NCBI GenBank assembly: GCA_015488115.1
Contig: WFOK01000023.1
Coordinates: 1 to 54,325 of the forward strand
Reading direction: 5' to 3'
Origin: Mariprofundaceae bacterium
GTDB taxonomy: Bacteria > Pseudomonadota > Zetaproteobacteria > Mariprofundales > Mariprofundaceae
DNA: 54,325 bases
Shown: positions 40,707-51,265 of the stretch, piece after piece
Layout of the letters: every line of letters starts with the position of its first letter
Numbering within the stretch: the first letter of the stretch is position 1
Translations under genes and position numbers: made by a program
The notes under the pieces: model-generated
What the model saw: the letters and a program-made list of their open reading frames with translations, nothing else
Told to the model about the DNA's origin: nothing
Databases searched by the model: none

Positions 40707-43532
40707 TCAACCATCCGTTCTGGCCAGATGCTGCCGCAAGTAGCGCCCGGTCCAGGAGGATGGACAGTCCATGATCTGTTCCGGTGTGCCGGCAATGATC
40801 ACCTCGCCGCCCCCGTCGCCTCCTTCGGGCCCCATGTCCACGATCCAGTCCGCCGTCTTGATCACGTCGAGATTGTGCTCGATGACGATCACGGTATTCC
40901 CCCGATCCACGAGGGCATGCAGCACGTCCAGCAACTTGGCCACGTCATCGAAATGGAGACCGGTCGTCGGCTCATCGAGGATATAGAGCGTGTTCCCCGT
41001 CGCCCTCCTGGCCAGTTCCCTGGACAACTTGATGCGCTGGGCCTCCCCACCGGACAACGTCGTTGCGGACTGCCCCAGACGGATGTAACCCAGGCCCACC
41101 TGTTGGAGCGTTGCCAGACGGTTCTTCAATTGAGGAATGGCTGCGAAGAACGCAGCCGCCTCATCCACGGTCATGTCCAGCACATCGGCGATGGTTTTTC
41201 CACGGTAGCGAATGTCCAGTGTCTCGCGATTGTACCGCTTTCCCTGGCAGGACTCGCAGTGCACATAGACATCCGGAAGAAAGTGCATCTCCACCTTGAT
41301 GATGCCATCGCCCTGGCAGACCTCGCAGCGCCCCCCCTTCACGTTGAACGAAAACCGTCCGGGTTTGTAGCCCCGCGCCCTGGCTTCCGGCACCTGGGCA
41401 AACAGCTCGCGGATGGGCGTGAAAACGCCCGTGTAGGTGGCCGGATTGCTTCGGGGCGTCCGGCCGATCGGACTTTGGTCGATATCAATGACCTTGTCGA
41501 CAAGACTTTCCCCGATCAAGGCCTCATGCATGCCGACCCGTTCCGTCTTCAACCCCTTGCTGCGCGCGAAGGCCCGGAACAGGGTGTCAAGCACCAATGT
41601 GGACTTGCCGCTGCCCGAAACCCCGGTCACGCAACAAAAACGACCTATGGGAAACCTGGCCTCGACCCCCTTGAGGTTGTGCTCGCTGCAGCCGCGCACG
41701 CCAATGACGGGATGCCCGGGAGCAACGGGGCGTCGTTCGGGGACGGGAATCACCTTGCGTCCCGACAGATAATCCGCCGTCAGCGTATCGGCCTTCAAGA
41801 TGGCATCCAACGGCCCCTGGGCCACGACCTGGCCACCATGCTCGCCGGCCCGGGGGCCCATGTCGATGATCCAGTCGGCCGAACGAATCGCATCCTCATC
41901 ATGTTCAACGACGATGACCGAATTGCCCAGATCCCGCAGGCGCCTCAATGTTGCAAGCAAACGGTCGTTGTCGCGCTGATGCAGCCCGATGGATGGCTCA
42001 TCGAGGATGTAGAGCACCCCGACAAGAGCCGAACCGATCTGCGTGGCCAGCCGGATGCGCTGCGCCTCTCCGCCCGAGAGCGTGCCGGAGGCCCGATCCA
42101 GACTCAGATAATCAAGGCCAACCTCGATCATGAAGCCCAGGCGGGCACAAATCTCTCCAAGCAGCCGCTCGGCAATGGCAAGCTGGGCCGGGCCAAGCCT
42201 GAGCCCCTCCACCCATGCCTTGCATGCACGCAGCGGCATGGCCACAACTTCCGGCAGCGACTTGCCTTCTATGCGCACATGACGGGCCGCGAGATTCAGC
42301 CGGCTGCCTTCACAGTCCGGGCAGGGAATCGTGTTGATGTACTGCGAGAGCATCTCCCGCACGTCATCATTCGTCGCTTCCCGGTAACGGCGTTCCAGGC
42401 TCGGCAACACGCCCTCGAACGGTCGCTCGACCATGCGCCTGCGCCCACCCATCTCATAGCTGAAGCGAACCTTTTTCCTGCCCGTGCCATAGAGAATCGC
42501 CTTCTTCGCCTGTTCCGGCAGATCGCCAAACGGCACATCCATGTCAATGCCAAGGTGCATGGACACAGCCTTGAGGGTCTGCTGGAACATGAATGTCTCG
42601 CGCCCCGCCCAGGGACGGATGGCACCCTCGGACAGGGAAAGACCAGGATCGGGCACCACGAGATCCGGATCAAACACCGTTCTGCTTCCAAGGCCATCGC
42701 AACTCGGGCATGCCCCCATCGGGGAATTGAAGGAAAAAAGGCGCGGCTCGATCTCCGGATATGAGATGCCGCACGCGGCGCAGGAAAATCGCTCCGAATA
42801 CAGGTGCTCCTCGCCATCGATCAGTGCGATGAGCATGCCATCCCCGTAACGCAGCGCTGTTTCCACGGAATCGGCAAGCCTGGTGCGAATGCCTTTCCGA
42901 ATGACCAGGCGATCCACGACCAGCTCGATGTCGTGCTTGGTGTTGCGGTCCAGCGGGGGCACATCCTCAAGTGGATGAATCTCGCCATCAATGCGGACCC
43001 TCACAAAGCCATCCTCTCCGGCCTTCTCCAACTCCCTTCGGAACTCGCCCTTCTTTCCTCGCGCAATCGGCGCCAGCAACTGCACGCGCGTTCCCTCCTC
43101 AAGGTGCTCGAGACGCTCGATGATCTGACTGGCGGGTTGCGAGCGGATGGGCTGACCACAACCGTGGCAATAGGGCTGGCCAATGCGGGCAAACAGCAGA
43201 CGCAGATAATCGTAAACCTCGGTAATCGTTCCCACCGTCGACCGCGGATTCCTGCTCGTGGTCTTCTGTTCGATGGAAATGGCCGGGCTCAGGCCCTCAA
43301 TGGCGTCAACATCGGGGCGTTCCATCATGCCAAGAAACTGCCTGGCATAGGCTGACAGCGACTCGACATAGCGCCGCTGCCCCTCGGCATAAAGCGTGTC
43401 AAAGGCCAGGGACGACTTGCCGGAGCCGGAAACGCCGGTAATGACCACAAGCTTGTCCCGCGGGATCTCAAGCGAGATGTTTTTCAGATTGTGCACCCGT
43501 GCGCCTTGCACCTTGATGCTCGGACCGTCCAT
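40707..43532 (-). CDS. uvrA: excinuclease ABC subunit UvrA
   Basis: 941 residues, full length. UvrA is the damage-recognising ABC ATPase of nucleotide excision repair. Two ATP sites are present ([20 protein letters not shown] and [16 protein letters not shown]), each with its signature (LSGGEAQRI) and Walker B ([26 protein letters not shown]). Zinc-module cysteines are in [10 protein letters not shown] with CPSCDGLGS and in CEVCQGDG with CESCQGKRY. The gene lies between priA and ssb. Confidence 0.97.
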   Translation of the reverse strand: MDGPSIKVQGARVHNLKNISLEIPRDKLVVITGVSGSGKSSLAFDTLYAEGQRRYVESLSAYARQFLGMMERPDVDAIEGLSPAISIEQKTTSRNPRSTVGTITEVYDYLRLLFARIGQPYCHGCGQPIRSQPASQIIERLEHLEEGTRVQLLAPIARGKKGEFRRELEKAGEDGFVRVRIDGEIHPLEDVPPLDRNTKHDIELVVDRLVIRKGIRTRLADSVETALRYGDGMLIALIDGEEHLYSERFSCAACGISYPEIEPRLFSFNSPMGACPSCDGLGSRTVFDPDLVVPDPGLSLSEGAIRPWAGRETFMFQQTLKAVSMHLGIDMDVPFGDLPEQAKKAILYGTGRKKVRFSYEMGGRRRMVERPFEGVLPSLERRYREATNDDVREMLSQYINTIPCPDCEGSRLNLAARHVRIEGKSLPEVVAMPLRACKAWVEGLRLGPAQLAIAERLLGEICARLGFMIEVGLDYLSLDRASGTLSGGEAQRIRLATQIGSALVGVLYILDEPSIGLHQRDNDRLLATLRRLRDLGNSVIVVEHDEDAIRSADWIIDMGPRAGEHGGQVVAQGPLDAILKADTLTADYLSGRKVIPVPERRPVAPGHPVIGVRGCSEHNLKGVEARFPIGRFCCVTGVSGSGKSTLVLDTLFRAFARSKGLKTERVGMHEALIGESLVDKVIDIDQSPIGRTPRSNPATYTGVFTPIRELFAQVPEARARGYKPGRFSFNVKGGRCEVCQGDGIIKVEMHFLPDVYVHCESCQGKRYNRETLDIRYRGKTIADVLDMTVDEAAAFFAAIPQLKNRLATLQQVGLGYIRLGQSATTLSGGEAQRIKLSRELARRATGNTLYILDEPTTGLHFDDVAKLLDVLHALVDRGNTVIVIEHNLDVIKTADWIVDMGPEGGDGGGEVIIAGTPEQIMDCPSSWTGRYLRQHLARTDG

Positions 43533-43560
43533 GTCTTGGCTCCTTGAATGCGAGCGGCGA

Positions 43561-43588
43561 ATTTTACCTGCCGCCTTGCCATGGGCAA
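43561..43588 (-). promoter_or_regulatory. candidate sigma-70 promoter of uvrA
   Basis: On the minus strand TTGCCC and TAAAAT are separated by 16 bp, with the predicted start near 43554, about 22 bases before the uvrA ATG. No CTGT-N8-ACAG LexA box is seen in the 60-bp gap. Confidence 0.4.
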
Positions 43589-43592
43589 TGCG

Positions 43593-45743
43593 CTACATCA
43601 GATCATACGGATCGACGTCCAGTTGCACGCGGACGCCGGGTCCGAAGGCCCGACGCACCAGCAGGGGAGCAAGCTTCCAGGGTAGGCTGCGCCGATGGGC
43701 GTCGCGGACCACGAGCTCGACACGGAACCGGCCGGCCAAACGCTCAATCGGGCAGTTCATCGGACCGACAAGGTCGACATTCCACCGCTGGGCCTGCTGT
43801 CTCAAGATGCCAGCCATGTGCTCCGCCGCCTTCCAGGCGCTTTCGTGACGTCGGGAACTGAATACCAGCCGGACCCACCGGGCATAGGGCGGAAACCCGA
43901 GCGCACCACGCAACTGCAGCTCTTCGTCGAGCACCACCGGCTCAGTTCCGGGAGCAAGACGCTTGAGCCAGACGGAATCCGGCATGCGCGTCTGAATCAG
44001 TACCCGGCCGGCATGCTCGCCGCGGCCACAGCGCCCCATCACCTGAATCATCTGCTGCCACCATCGTTCTCCGGCCCGGAAATCGGGCAGCCCCATGCCC
44101 AAGTCGGCATTGAGCACGCCCACGAGCGTGACATTCGGGAAGTGATGCCCCTTGACAAGCATCTGGGTTCCGACCAAGCCGTGAATCCGACCATCCGAAA
44201 AGGCCCGCAATACCTCCTGCAGCGCAGCCATGCTGCGCACCGAATCGCGGTCAAAGCGCGCAAAGCGGTGCTCAGGGAACTTCTCGGTCAGCCACTCCTC
44301 GATGCGCTCGGTCCCCTCCCCCAGCGGGAGCAACTCGCTTTCTCCACAGGCCTCGCATGCGGGAGCAACCTTTCTGGCATAATTGCAGAAATGGCACCGC
44401 AGCCTTGATGCCCTCCGATGCAGGGTCAGACGCATGCTGCAATGCGGGCACTCCGCAATATGACCACAAGAGCAGCATTGCAAGGCCGGTGCGAATCCGC
44501 GACGATTGAGAAAGAGGATCAGTTGTTCTCCCCGGGCCAGGGTCTTTTGCATGGCCTCGGCCAGCGGAGGGCTGATCAGGACATCCCGACCAAGGCTTTT
44601 CAGATCGATGATCTCCGGCTCGGGGGGCACTGGTGCGGCGATACGCTCGGGCAATTCGAGAAGCCGGTAATGCCCCTCCCTTGCAAGGCGCCAGCTTTCG
44701 AGGCTGGGCGTGGCCGAACCCAGCACGATGGGAACCTTCAGCTCCTGGGCAAGCAGCACGGCCGCATCGCGCGCCGAGTAGCGAATGCCCTCCTGCTGCT
44801 TGAATGAGGCATCGTGTTCCTCGTCCACGACGATCATGGCCAGTCTGGGCAACGGCAGGAACAACGCCGAGCGCGTGCCGATCAGCACATCAATGTCTCC
44901 GAGGCGGGAAACCATGCTCCATTTCTCCCGCTGCGAGAGTCCGGAATGCCATACGCCGACACCCCCGCCGAAACGCGAACGTACGCGTTGAAGCCACATG
45001 GGGGTCAGACCGATCTCCGGCACCAGAACGAGCACCTGGCGGCCCTGCTCGATCCAGCGGGAGGCAGCCTGCAGATAGACCTCCGTCTTGCCTGATCCCG
45101 TGCATCCGAAGAGCAGGAATGGGGCGAACGCCTCACCGGCCGCCATGATCGCCTGCAAGGCTTCAGCCTGCCTGTCCGTCAGTGCATGGGGCGCATCTTC
45201 CATCGCCCGGTCCTCCATGACAGGCACGGCCTCGCGAACCTTGACAAGCCCGAGCTGCAAGGCCTGATCCAGCAGCCAGTTGGCATGCGGGACTGCAGCC
45301 CTGGCGATGACCGTCTCCCGCTTCAGGGCCCTTCTGCGCCCGCGCCAGGCCGCGCCAAGGGGGGCAAACCGCTCCGGTAGCCCCTCAGGCCGGGAACATT
45401 CAAGCAAGGCGGCATCCCTTGCCTGGGCCCAGGCAAGGGCCATCTCCCAGACCTCTCCCTCGGGAGCAAGATAATAGCGGCGGAAACGCTCCAGCCACCT
45501 TGTTCGTCGTTCATCGTAGCATGAAACGCGATCCAGCCTGTCGATGACATCGTGAACGCGCTCCTTGTCAAGCCCGGGGGGCAAGCTGTCCGTGACGGAG
45601 AGAACAAGGCCAAGACGCGTGCCGCGTCCCAATGGAACGCGAACACGAATGCCCGCAACGGGCTCGCCCAAATGCCCCGGCCAGCGATAGGTATAGACAT
45701 CATGCAATGGAGCAAACACGGCAACATTGACCAACATCATCAT
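43593..45743 (-). CDS. priA: primosomal replication-restart helicase PriA
   Basis: About 716 residues. PriA reloads the replisome at stalled forks. The helicase domain has Walker [17 protein letters not shown] in [13 protein letters not shown], and IVLGSATPS. The zinc-binding insertion has paired cysteines ([13 protein letters not shown], then CHFC and [10 protein letters not shown]). Three ATGs lie in tandem (45743, 45740, 45737) after GAGG; the exact one is unsure. A longer frame to 45779 would overlap the polysaccharide gene further. Confidence 0.95.
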   Translation of the reverse strand: MMMLVNVAVFAPLHDVYTYRWPGHLGEPVAGIRVRVPLGRGTRLGLVLSVTDSLPPGLDKERVHDVIDRLDRVSCYDERRTRWLERFRRYYLAPEGEVWEMALAWAQARDAALLECSRPEGLPERFAPLGAAWRGRRRALKRETVIARAAVPHANWLLDQALQLGLVKVREAVPVMEDRAMEDAPHALTDRQAEALQAIMAAGEAFAPFLLFGCTGSGKTEVYLQAASRWIEQGRQVLVLVPEIGLTPMWLQRVRSRFGGGVGVWHSGLSQREKWSMVSRLGDIDVLIGTRSALFLPLPRLAMIVVDEEHDASFKQQEGIRYSARDAAVLLAQELKVPIVLGSATPSLESWRLAREGHYRLLELPERIAAPVPPEPEIIDLKSLGRDVLISPPLAEAMQKTLARGEQLILFLNRRGFAPALQCCSCGHIAECPHCSMRLTLHRRASRLRCHFCNYARKVAPACEACGESELLPLGEGTERIEEWLTEKFPEHRFARFDRDSVRSMAALQEVLRAFSDGRIHGLVGTQMLVKGHHFPNVTLVGVLNADLGMGLPDFRAGERWWQQMIQVMGRCGRGEHAGRVLIQTRMPDSVWLKRLAPGTEPVVLDEELQLRGALGFPPYARWVRLVFSSRRHESAWKAAEHMAGILRQQAQRWNVDLVGPMNCPIERLAGRFRVELVVRDAHRRSLPWKLAPLLVRRAFGPGVRVQLDVDPYDLM

Positions 45744-45747
45744 GGCC

Positions 45748-47610
45748 TCAGGAGGCCGCACCCTGCTCTGGTTCGCCATACTCGGGCACGAACCGATGCA
45801 ACACCTCCTTCAGATCCGAAACGTCCCGCCGCCGACAGTCCTCACGCAATTTGGCCAGAAGCCGCTGCAGCTCCCCCCAGTCCACGCTCCGGCTGGCTGC
45901 CAGAAGCACCTTGGGATGCCTGGTTCTGCGGCATTGCTCGCCTTCATGAAACAGTTCCTCGTAAAGCTTTTCACCCGGTCGCAGGCCGGTAAAGCGAATC
46001 TCGATATCGCGGTCCGGCTCCAGCCCGGCAAGCCGTATCATCTGTCTGGCCAGATCAATGATCCTGATGGGCTCTCCCATATCCAGGACGAAAATCTCGC
46101 CACCCTCCCCCATGGCCGCCGCCTGAAGGATCAGGCTGACCGCCTCCGGAATGGTCATGAAGTATCGCGTGATCTCCGGGTGGGTCACGGTCACCGGACC
46201 TCCGGCGCGGATCTGCTTCTCGAACAGCGGCACGACACTGCCCGCCGAACCCAACACATTGCCGAAGCGCGTCGTGATGAAGGCCGTGCCAGGCGAACGC
46301 GCATTCAGGTTCTGGCAATAGATCTCGGCCGCCCGCTTGGTGGCGCCCATGACATTGACGGGATTGACGGCCTTGTCCGTGGACACCTGGATGAACTTCT
46401 GGACCGCAAAGCGTACGGCCAGATCCGCAAGCTGACAGGTGCCCAGAATGTTCGTCTTGACGCCCTCGACCGGGTTCTCCTCCACCAGGGGCACATGCTT
46501 GTAGGCCGCGGCATTGAGCACGATCTCGGGCCGAAAGTGCTCGAAAATCCAGGCCATACGCTCGAAATCCCGAATATCTCCCAGCAACGCATGGCAGCAG
46601 TCCCCATGTTGACGGGGCTTCAGTTCCTGTTCGATGCTGTAGAGGTTGTACTCCCCATGATCCACCATGACCAGCATGGCCGGATCATATTCCAGTATCT
46701 GTCTGCACAGCTCCGAGCCGATCGAACCTCCAGCGCCAGTCACGAGCACCTTGCGTCCCTTGAGAAAGGTCCTGACATCCTCAAGGTCATGGCGAATCGG
46801 CTCGCGCCCAAGCAGGTCCTCAATGCGTATTTCCCTGAGCCTCGAGACCTCGACGCGCCCGTCGGCGAGATCTGCCACGGAGGGAAGCGTCCGGCAGGGT
46901 ATGCCGGCCTCCCGGCTCAGGTCGAACACGCGCCGAATCAGCTTGGGCGTGGCGGACGGAATGGCCAGCAGAACCGCCTCCGCGCATGTCTTGCGCGCGA
47001 CACGCGGCAATTCCTCGATGCTCCCCGCAACAGGCACGCCGTGAATCTCCTGGCCCTGCCGCCGGGGACTGTCATCGAGAATCGCAACGGGCTCGTACTG
47101 CGAACCCTTGATCAGATCCCGAACCAGCAGCTCGCCGGCCCGACCCGCGCCGACCACGATGACCGGTTTGCGATCCTCGACCGCAAGGTTCACCCGCCTG
47201 TCCTTCAGCCAGCGGTACAAAAGCCTGTCCCCGGCCAGGCCCACAAACAGCAGAAGCGGGTAAAGGACGAAGGCCGACCGGGGAACAAGCTGCAGGCGCT
47301 GCCAGATGAACAGCGCGAGAAAGGTCAGCAAGGCGCCCAACGCCACGGCCTTGGCAATGCGAACCATGTCCGGCAGCGAGGCAAAGCGCCATACCCCCCG
47401 ATACAGGCCGAAAAGCCAGAACATGACCAGATGCATAACACTGGCCACGAACATCATCCTGTTCATCGTGCCGGCAAAGTTGGAGGGAATCTCCCCCATG
47501 TTGAAGCGGAGCCAAAAGGCCAGGAAGACGGCCAGCGGAACCCAGGCGAGATCATGAAGAAAAGCCGCCCAGCGATTGCGAAGAAGGATATGCAGGCGCA
47601 TCGACGGCAT
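45748..47610 (-). CDS. CapD/WbpM-type membrane nucleotide-sugar 4,6-dehydratase
   Basis: 620 residues. Four N-terminal membrane segments are followed by a first Rossmann region (IVVGAGRAGELLV) and a C-terminal SDR domain with LVTGAGGSIGSELC, STDKAVNPVNVMG and TRFGNVLGSAGSV. WbpM/PglF-like enzymes convert UDP-GlcNAc to the 4-keto-6-deoxy sugar, the first step to QuiNAc-type residues for O-antigen or glycoprotein glycans. It lies directly after the initiating transferase gene, as in many O-antigen loci. Confidence 0.92.
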   Translation of the reverse strand: MPSMRLHILLRNRWAAFLHDLAWVPLAVFLAFWLRFNMGEIPSNFAGTMNRMMFVASVMHLVMFWLFGLYRGVWRFASLPDMVRIAKAVALGALLTFLALFIWQRLQLVPRSAFVLYPLLLFVGLAGDRLLYRWLKDRRVNLAVEDRKPVIVVGAGRAGELLVRDLIKGSQYEPVAILDDSPRRQGQEIHGVPVAGSIEELPRVARKTCAEAVLLAIPSATPKLIRRVFDLSREAGIPCRTLPSVADLADGRVEVSRLREIRIEDLLGREPIRHDLEDVRTFLKGRKVLVTGAGGSIGSELCRQILEYDPAMLVMVDHGEYNLYSIEQELKPRQHGDCCHALLGDIRDFERMAWIFEHFRPEIVLNAAAYKHVPLVEENPVEGVKTNILGTCQLADLAVRFAVQKFIQVSTDKAVNPVNVMGATKRAAEIYCQNLNARSPGTAFITTRFGNVLGSAGSVVPLFEKQIRAGGPVTVTHPEITRYFMTIPEAVSLILQAAAMGEGGEIFVLDMGEPIRIIDLARQMIRLAGLEPDRDIEIRFTGLRPGEKLYEELFHEGEQCRRTRHPKVLLAASRSVDWGELQRLLAKLREDCRRRDVSDLKEVLHRFVPEYGEPEQGAAS

Positions 47611-47636
47611 GCTTCACAAAATCGCGGGCGCGGCAA

Positions 47637-48614
47637 TCATTCCGCGGCTGAGAACCTCCTCCAGCGCCAGTCCACCCAGACACTGAGCAGAACCAGGGCA
47701 ATGCCCCAGGCCATAAGCGCTCCGGGCACCCAGTCCGGATGATCGAGCAGCGCCATGGCGCTGCCCCCGGTCATGCTCATGAACAGGTATTCCGCGCTCA
47801 CGGTTCGCCCATGTCCCCAGCCCATGCGCACGAGACGTTGATAATAATGCTCCCGGTGCGCCCGCCAGACACGCTCGCGTTTCACGATGCGCTTGATCAG
47901 CGTCACCGTGGCATCGGCAATGAACGGGAGAAAGACCAGTATGGGGAACCACAGCGGAAACACATCCCATTGCACGCCAAGAATGGCCATGGCAGCCGCC
48001 AGAAAGCCCAAGGTGACCGAGCCGACATCCCCGAGAAAGATCTGGGCCGGAGGCACATTGAAGCTCAGAAAGCCAAGCGCAGCCACGGAAATGACCCAGT
48101 TGACATAGGTGAACATCATGTGCTCGGAAAACCAGCCGGCAAGGCCGAGAAACATGAAGCCAATGCCGGCCATTCCGCTAGCAAACCCGTCCATGCCGTC
48201 CATGAAGTTGTAGAGGTTGGCCATCCAGACAGTGGCCAGCACCACGCCCAGCATGATCAGGGGATGGGCGCCGATCAACAAACCGAAGGCCAGGCCGGTC
48301 GCGGCCGCAACCTGCACGATCAACCGGACGACAGGCGAAAGGCCAAACAGATCGTCCAGAAAGGACACGACGGCCACAATGGCCGTGGTCAGCGCTACGA
48401 CTGAAAGCGCGGGATTCCAGCCGAGACCAAACCAGATCGTTGCCCAGCCACCGATGATGCCCGCAATGACGGCAAGCCCGCCTGTTCTCGGAACCGGCCT
48501 GACATGGAGCGAGCGCTCATTGGGCTCATCCAGCACGCGCAAGGGCGGACGCCTGGAGGCCAGCCATGAGGTCAGAAGCAGCGCAAACAGAAATGAGGTC
48601 CCCAAAGCAAACAC
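47637..48614 (-). CDS. WecA/WbpL-type undecaprenyl-phosphate sugar-1-phosphate transferase
   Basis: About 325 residues with ten or so membrane segments. It starts polysaccharide units by moving a sugar-1-phosphate from UDP to undecaprenyl phosphate. Key motifs are FLDDLFGLSP, the Asp-rich ANLYNFMDGMDG and FLGDVGSVTLGF, plus the cytoplasmic HREHYYQRL. I chose the GTG at 48614, six bases after GGAGG, giving a family-like start; an ATG at 48713 is in frame but would add 33 hydrophilic residues and overlap the ligase gene. Confidence 0.9.
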   Translation of the reverse strand: MFALGTSFLFALLLTSWLASRRPPLRVLDEPNERSLHVRPVPRTGGLAVIAGIIGGWATIWFGLGWNPALSVVALTTAIVAVVSFLDDLFGLSPVVRLIVQVAAATGLAFGLLIGAHPLIMLGVVLATVWMANLYNFMDGMDGFASGMAGIGFMFLGLAGWFSEHMMFTYVNWVISVAALGFLSFNVPPAQIFLGDVGSVTLGFLAAAMAILGVQWDVFPLWFPILVFLPFIADATVTLIKRIVKRERVWRAHREHYYQRLVRMGWGHGRTVSAEYLFMSMTGGSAMALLDHPDWVPGALMAWGIALVLLSVWVDWRWRRFSAAE

Positions 48615-48693
48615 CACGTACCTCCATCGTCTCCGGTTCAGGCCATGAACACTGCCGCATTCAATGCCATTTTTCAGCCTGTTTAAGTGCCCA

Positions 48694-50010
48694 TCAAGAG
48701 CATGTGTCAGCAATTCCCGTCATTGATCTGGCCGATGCGGACGCAAATGCAGCCCCCAATAGAAGCACGGCCAGAACGGCCGAGAAATGTTGCTCCATGG
48801 AAATCGAGAACAACCCATCGATCACCAGGGCAAGCCCGGGCAGAAACATCAAGGGCGCAGTCCAGTAGGCAGACCAGTCCATACGCCATCCCTGCCATAA
48901 CCAAACGGCATAAAGCAGCAGCAGGCTTGCAAAGCCGCCCACTCCCCAGCGGGCAAGCACCAGCAGGTACTGGTTATGCGGGTGTGCAAGCTGCAGCCTT
49001 TCCCGAAACATCCGGGCATACACCGGTCTTGCCTGGGACAAAAACGAGCCGGTGCCAACCCCCAGCCACGGGTGCTCTCGCCAAAGTTCCCATGCGGCAC
49101 GCAGAACCTTCACACGCTGCTGCAGGGAATTCGCCGCAAATTTCGCACTCTTCGTCTTTGCATGCTCCGCTTGATGCTGCCAGGCAAGCCATGTCCCCGT
49201 GATCCGCTCATGCGCCGGACCCAAGCCCAAGGCCAGCGTCACCATAAGCGACATGCCTCCAAGCATCCCCAGCATGCGGGCCATGCCAAAACGCTGCGCG
49301 CCCCATCTGCCCAACACAACCAGCATGAGCATCAGCATCAGCACATAACCTGCGCGTCCCTGGGCCATGAACACCTCCACCGCCGACCACAATGCCAGAA
49401 ACAGGCAGGCCCACCGCCAAGGTTTCCGTTTCAGATGAAGGCCAAGGTGCAACATCCATGCCCCCCAAACGGCATACACAAAGCCAAAACCGATATGGCC
49501 AATATGGCCTGTTGCATTGCGCATGCTCGACCCGTCCGTGGAAACATGGACCATTCCCAAGGCTTGCAGCACACAATAACCCAGGTGCAGCGTCAAGCCG
49601 AATGACAGCGCCATCAACACGCGATTGCATGTGCGGCGCTCCCTCAGCAAGGCCGCCAGCGCCGGAAGCAACAGCCAAAACCAGTGATGCCCCAGCACCG
49701 CAAGACCGTTCCGCGGATTGCTGCTCCATAACAAACCCAGCAACACCCATGACAGGTAAAGAGACAAAACCCCCAGGAACAGGCGGTGCCGTTTCCACAA
49801 CAGGAGACACCCGCTCAGCCACTGACCGGATAGCAGGCTCATTCCCAACACCACGCCAAGGGCGATGTTCGTCAGTGCAACAGAAAAGGGAAATGCAAGC
49901 GCCCCGAGAATCAGCGCGGATATGGCCATTGCATTCATGGCCGTGGACGAGCCTGCATTCATCCCGCTGTTGTCCATGATCCGGTCTTCGCTATCAAAAG
50001 TGTTTTTCAC
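48694..50010 (-). CDS. O-antigen ligase / polymerase family membrane protein
   Basis: 438 residues with about 11 membrane segments and one large periplasmic loop. The ligase signature is clear: WREHPWLGVGTGSFLSQA followed by AHPHNQYLLVLARWGVGG. Such proteins join O-antigen to lipid A-core (WaaL) or polymerise repeats (Wzy); sequence alone does not decide. It starts with GTG at 50010, with GAGG ten bases upstream. The 133 bp between it and the 2-epimerase gene shows no terminator. Confidence 0.85.
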   Translation of the reverse strand: MKNTFDSEDRIMDNSGMNAGSSTAMNAMAISALILGALAFPFSVALTNIALGVVLGMSLLSGQWLSGCLLLWKRHRLFLGVLSLYLSWVLLGLLWSSNPRNGLAVLGHHWFWLLLPALAALLRERRTCNRVLMALSFGLTLHLGYCVLQALGMVHVSTDGSSMRNATGHIGHIGFGFVYAVWGAWMLHLGLHLKRKPWRWACLFLALWSAVEVFMAQGRAGYVLMLMLMLVVLGRWGAQRFGMARMLGMLGGMSLMVTLALGLGPAHERITGTWLAWQHQAEHAKTKSAKFAANSLQQRVKVLRAAWELWREHPWLGVGTGSFLSQARPVYARMFRERLQLAHPHNQYLLVLARWGVGGFASLLLLYAVWLWQGWRMDWSAYWTAPLMFLPGLALVIDGLFSISMEQHFSAVLAVLLLGAAFASASARSMTGIADTCS

Positions 50011-50143
50011 CTGCTTGTTTCCTCGGAATCCATCCGGACAATTGACGACTCATGGAATTGCCGGGGCCGCGGGGGCAAATCCAATGGTCGCTCTCGGCAT
50101 GCATCTGCTGCCGCATGCGTGGCCGTGCATGGCTCCAGGCGCG

Positions 50144-51265
50144 CTATTCGCGCCAGACCGTGCGGCGAACATACCCCGCATAGCTCTGGATGATTCGCGC
50201 CACCTGCACGGAAACCGGCCCTCCCTCATAATCCGACACCACGGGGGCCTTAAGACCTCGGTCCGTCTGGTCCAGCACCATCGCCACGGCATCGAGCAGG
50301 GACTGCGGCGCGATGTCCGACATGATCAGGGTTCCCTGGTCCATGCCCTCGGGGCGTTCATGCGCCTGCCGAATCGTCACGGCCGGAAAGCCGAGCAGGG
50401 CGCTTTCCTCGGTAATCGTGCCACTGTCGGAAATGACACAACGGGCATGCTGCTGCAGATGCACATAGTCGAGAAACCCCATGGCGGGCAGGAATCGGAT
50501 GCGCGCATCCACCTTCCCATGTGCAAGCGCCACCAAGCGCTTGCGCGTGCGCGGATGCACGGCAAAGATCACCGGCAAGTCATAGGAACGCACCAAAGCG
50601 TTCAATGAGAGCAACAGGGCGGAAAGCCGCTCGGGCTGGTCCACATTCTCCTCGCGATGCGCACTGACAAGAAAATAGCCCTTCCGCTGCAGATCTAGAC
50701 GCGGCAACACATCGGAGGCCGCAATCTTCGGCGCATAATATTCAAGCACCTCCTGCATGCAGGAGCCCGTTTTGATGACTGTTTCCGGCCGAATGCCTTC
50801 GGCCAGCAGATAACGGCGGGCGTGTTCGGTCAGGGGCATATTGATATCGCTGATATGATCAATGATGCGACGATTAAGCTCCTCGGGCACACGCTCATCA
50901 AAACAGCGATTGCCGGCCTCCATGTGAAACACCGGAATCCTTCGCCGCTTGGCCGCGATGGCGGACAAGCAACTGTTCGTGTCTCCGTACAGCAAAACGG
51001 CATCGGGCGTCTCTCGTTCCAGGATGCCATCCACCTTCTCGATGACCTGCGCAATCGTTTGGGCAGGCGTCTTTCCCGCCGCATCAAGATAGTGGTCGGG
51101 GGGCCTGATCTCCAGATCATCGAAAAACACCCGGTTCAGCTCATCATCATAATTCTGCCCGGTGTGCACCAGAACATGCTCGAAACAGCGGTCCAGCTCG
51201 GCGATCACGCGACTGAGCTTGATCAGTTCGGGACGTGTGCCGACAATGGTCATCACCTTCATCAT
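50144..51265 (-). CDS. UDP-N-acetylhexosamine 2-epimerase (WbjD/FnlC/QnlC type)
   Basis: 373 residues of the non-hydrolysing 2-epimerase family. Visible are TIVGTRPELIKLSRVI, HTGQNYDDELNRVFF, HMEAGNRCFDERVPEE and SDSGTITEESALLGFP. In the L-FucNAc and L-QuiNAc pathways this enzyme performs the last C2 inversion; classical WecB is an alternative. The start overlaps the dehydratase/epimerase gene by 4 bp, and the enzyme set in this operon favours the L-sugar role. Confidence 0.85.
   Translation of the reverse strand: MMKVMTIVGTRPELIKLSRVIAELDRCFEHVLVHTGQNYDDELNRVFFDDLEIRPPDHYLDAAGKTPAQTIAQVIEKVDGILERETPDAVLLYGDTNSCLSAIAAKRRRIPVFHMEAGNRCFDERVPEELNRRIIDHISDINMPLTEHARRYLLAEGIRPETVIKTGSCMQEVLEYYAPKIAASDVLPRLDLQRKGYFLVSAHREENVDQPERLSALLLSLNALVRSYDLPVIFAVHPRTRKRLVALAHGKVDARIRFLPAMGFLDYVHLQQHARCVISDSGTITEESALLGFPAVTIRQAHERPEGMDQGTLIMSDIAPQSLLDAVAMVLDQTDRGLKAPVVSDYEGGPVSVQVARIIQSYAGYVRRTVWRE

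Noticed and set aside
43533-43592. LexA box before uvrA
   Set aside because: No CTGT-N8-ACAG or near match in the 60-bp gap, so SOS control cannot be claimed from sequence.
45727-47742. A 671-codon plus-strand frame opposite the CapD-type gene
   Set aside because: Composition (many His, Gln, Arg) is that of an antisense shadow, and the minus-strand protein is clearly real.
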